A DNA stretch of 64,000 nt from Chloroflexota bacterium (GTDB lineage Bacteria; Chloroflexota; Limnocylindria; Limnocylindrales; CSP1-4), in contig CAKKPP010000017.1 in NCBI GenBank assembly GCA_919901745.1, forward strand, positions 1-64,000, given 5' to 3'. A program made the translations under genes and the position numbers. The notes below the pieces were generated by a model. That model did not search any database. It saw only the letters and a program-made list of their open reading frames with translations, and was not told where the DNA came from. Shown piece by piece: positions 62,679-64,000 of the stretch. The number at the start of each line of letters is the position of its first letter. Position 1 is the stretch's first letter.

Positions 62679-63614
62679 GTGAGCACCTCGAAGGTCGCGA
62701 CGATGCGCGACGCGATCGCCGACCTCGTTCGCGACGGCAACACCGTCGCCATCGAGGGCTTCACGCACCTCATCTCGTTCGCCGCCGGGCACGAGATCAT
62801 CCGCCAGCGCAAGCGCGATCTGACCCTCGCGCGGCTCACCCCGGACCTCATCTACGACCAGATGGTCGCCGGCGGCGTGGCCCGCAAACTGATCTTCTCG
62901 TGGCTGGGGAATCCCGGCGTGGGCGGATTGAACGCGATCCGGCGCCGCGTGGAAGCCGGGCCCGTGGCCGCCTCCGGCGAACCCGCCCTCGAACTCGAGG
63001 AGTACAGCCACTTCGGGATGGTGGGGCGCTACATGGCCGGTGCCACGAATCTGCCGTTCTTCCCGTTGCGCAGCTACTTCGAGACCGACCTGCCCAGGGC
63101 CAACCCGCTGATCCGCGAGATCGAATCGCCGTACGGCGACGGAACGGTCTACGCCGTGCCGCCGCTCAAGCCGGACGTCACCATCATCCACGCCCAGCGG
63201 GCATCGGCGGCGGGGGACACTCAGGTCTGGGGGCTCCTTGGCTGCCAGAAGGAGGCGGCGTTCGCAGCGGACCGGCTGATCGTCGTCGTGGAGGAGGTCG
63301 TCGACGAGTCGATCATTCGCGCGGACCCCAACCGCACGATCATCCCGGGACTGATCGTCGACGCGGTGGTCGTGGAGCCATTCGGCGCGCACCCGAGCTA
63401 TGTCCAGGGGTCATACGACCGCGATAACCGCTTCTATCTCGACTGGGATCCGATCTCGCGCGACGAGGCGGCCACGCAGGCATGGCTCGACGAATGGGTC
63501 TACGGCCTCGCGGGGAGGGCTGAGTACGTCGAGAAGTTGGGCGTGGAGCGGGTGGCGTCGCTCCGGCCGGGGCCTGCTCCGTCGGGCGTCGTCGACTACG
63601 GCGACTACCGATGA
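62679..63614 (+). CDS. CoA-transferase family subunit alpha (GctA/IpdA-like)
   Basis: A 311-residue protein from GTG 62679. Family I CoA-transferase fold, alpha subunit: 'MRDAIADLVRDGNTVAIEGFTHLISFAAGHEIIRQRKRDLTLARLTPDLIYDQMVAGGVARKLIFSW' and 'ESPYGDGTVYAVPPLKPDVTIIHAQRASAAGDTQVWG' are characteristic. The pattern is closest, from memory, to glutaconate CoA-transferase and the IpdA subunit of the ring-opening hydrolase of steroid degradation. The partner beta subunit begins 10 bases downstream. Either a CoA transfer between acids or C-C hydrolysis is possible. Confidence 0.87.
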   Translation: MSTSKVATMRDAIADLVRDGNTVAIEGFTHLISFAAGHEIIRQRKRDLTLARLTPDLIYDQMVAGGVARKLIFSWLGNPGVGGLNAIRRRVEAGPVAASGEPALELEEYSHFGMVGRYMAGATNLPFFPLRSYFETDLPRANPLIREIESPYGDGTVYAVPPLKPDVTIIHAQRASAAGDTQVWGLLGCQKEAAFAADRLIVVVEEVVDESIIRADPNRTIIPGLIVDAVVVEPFGAHPSYVQGSYDRDNRFYLDWDPISRDEAATQAWLDEWVYGLAGRAEYVEKLGVERVASLRPGPAPSGVVDYGDYR

Positions 63615-63624
63615 GGGCCCGCTG

Positions 63625-64000
63625 ATGGCGACTCCAAGGGCCACTGCGTTCAGCCAGTCCGAGATGATGATCGTCGCGGCGGCTCGGGAGCTGGCCGGCC
63701 AGCGCGTCTGCTTCGTCGGTGTCGGCCTGCCGAACATCGCCGTGAACCTGGCCAAGCGAACGGTGGCGCCCGACCTGGAGCTCGTCTACGAGGCCGGCGT
63801 GTTCGGTGCTCGCCCCGCGCGACTCCCGTTGAGCATCGGGGACCCGACGATCGTGACCGGCGCCACCGCCGTGACCAGCATGTTTGAGCTCTTCGCCTTC
63901 TACCTCCAGGGAGGACTCATCGATGTGGGGTTCCTGGGGGCAGCCCAGGTCGACCGGTTCGGGAACATCAATACGACGGTCATCGGGGACTACGACGCGC
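63625..64000 (+). CDS. CoA-transferase family subunit beta (GctB/IpdB-like), truncated by window end
   Basis: The first 125 codons are visible, starting MATPRATAFSQSEMMIVAAA. 'VGLPNIAVNLAKR', 'LVYEAGVFGARPARLPLSIGDPTIVTGA' (with an E-x-G motif, the position of the catalytic glutamate in CoA-transferases) and 'LQGGLIDVGFLGAAQVDRFGNINTTVIGDYD' identify the beta subunit. It forms the complex with the preceding alpha subunit. The frame runs off the window, not a real truncation. Confidence 0.85.
   Translation, partial: MATPRATAFSQSEMMIVAAARELAGQRVCFVGVGLPNIAVNLAKRTVAPDLELVYEAGVFGARPARLPLSIGDPTIVTGATAVTSMFELFAFYLQGGLIDVGFLGAAQVDRFGNINTTVIGDYDA

Overview
The window is about 64 kb of very GC-rich, densely packed bacterial DNA. 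Many genes overlap by the 4-base ATGA or GTGA junction, GTG starts are common, and several genes look leaderless. The gene set (HemQ-type haem synthesis, a full menaquinone operon, ECF sigma factors with membrane anti-sigma partners, no outer-membrane genes seen) fits a monoderm-like lineage. My best guess is a high-GC Chloroflexota of the Limnocylindria/Ellin6529 kind, with an actinobacterium as the alternative. That assignment is inference.

Region 1 (1-8.4 kb) is accessory. It holds a broken pRiA4b ORF-3-like gene at the left edge, a Fic AMP-transferase, an intact pRiA4b ORF-3-like gene coupled to a DUF2293 gene, three unassigned genes, an AbiE-type toxin-antitoxin pair in reversed gene order, and a tyrosine recombinase. 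Region 2 (8.2-16.9 kb) is organised around tRNA-Gly(TCC): a 5' half copy at 8388-8426, the intact gene at 10841-10916 and a decayed 3' half at 16822-16876. Between them lie two ECF sigma/anti-sigma modules (one anti-sigma carries a kelch propeller), a third exported protein with the same sensor-like domain, and a small surface-glycan set (sugar transferase, Gfo/Idh dehydrogenase, FAD oxidoreductase).

Region 3 (17.5-24.8 kb, + strand) is a haem operon: HTH regulator, hemC-hemD fusion, hemB, hemQ, two tandem hemE copies (the second lacks an active-site arginine) and hemH. Region 4 (24.8-35.6 kb, - strand) is a nine-gene menaquinone operon, menF-D-H-B-A-C-E, an extra alpha/beta hydrolase and menG, headed by a TetR regulator with a perfect 24-bp palindrome just downstream of its -10 box.

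Region 5 (35.8-50.1 kb, + strand) is the most striking part: four consecutive, full-length paralogues of about 1190 residues, each with a double zinc ribbon, an intact class III adenylate cyclase domain, a STAND-like ATPase domain and a TPR-like helical C-terminus, packed end to end. Region 6 (50.2-64 kb) holds a methyltransferase, a metal-related group (His-rich DUF1684 protein, cysteine-desulfurase-like enzyme, Ni/Co transporter with a Nur-like operator, Fur-family regulator), fabI, a HAD phosphatase, an aldehyde/P5C dehydrogenase, a cupredoxin, a class III aminotransferase, a polytopic membrane protein and the two subunits of a CoA-transferase/IpdAB-like enzyme, the second cut by the window edge.
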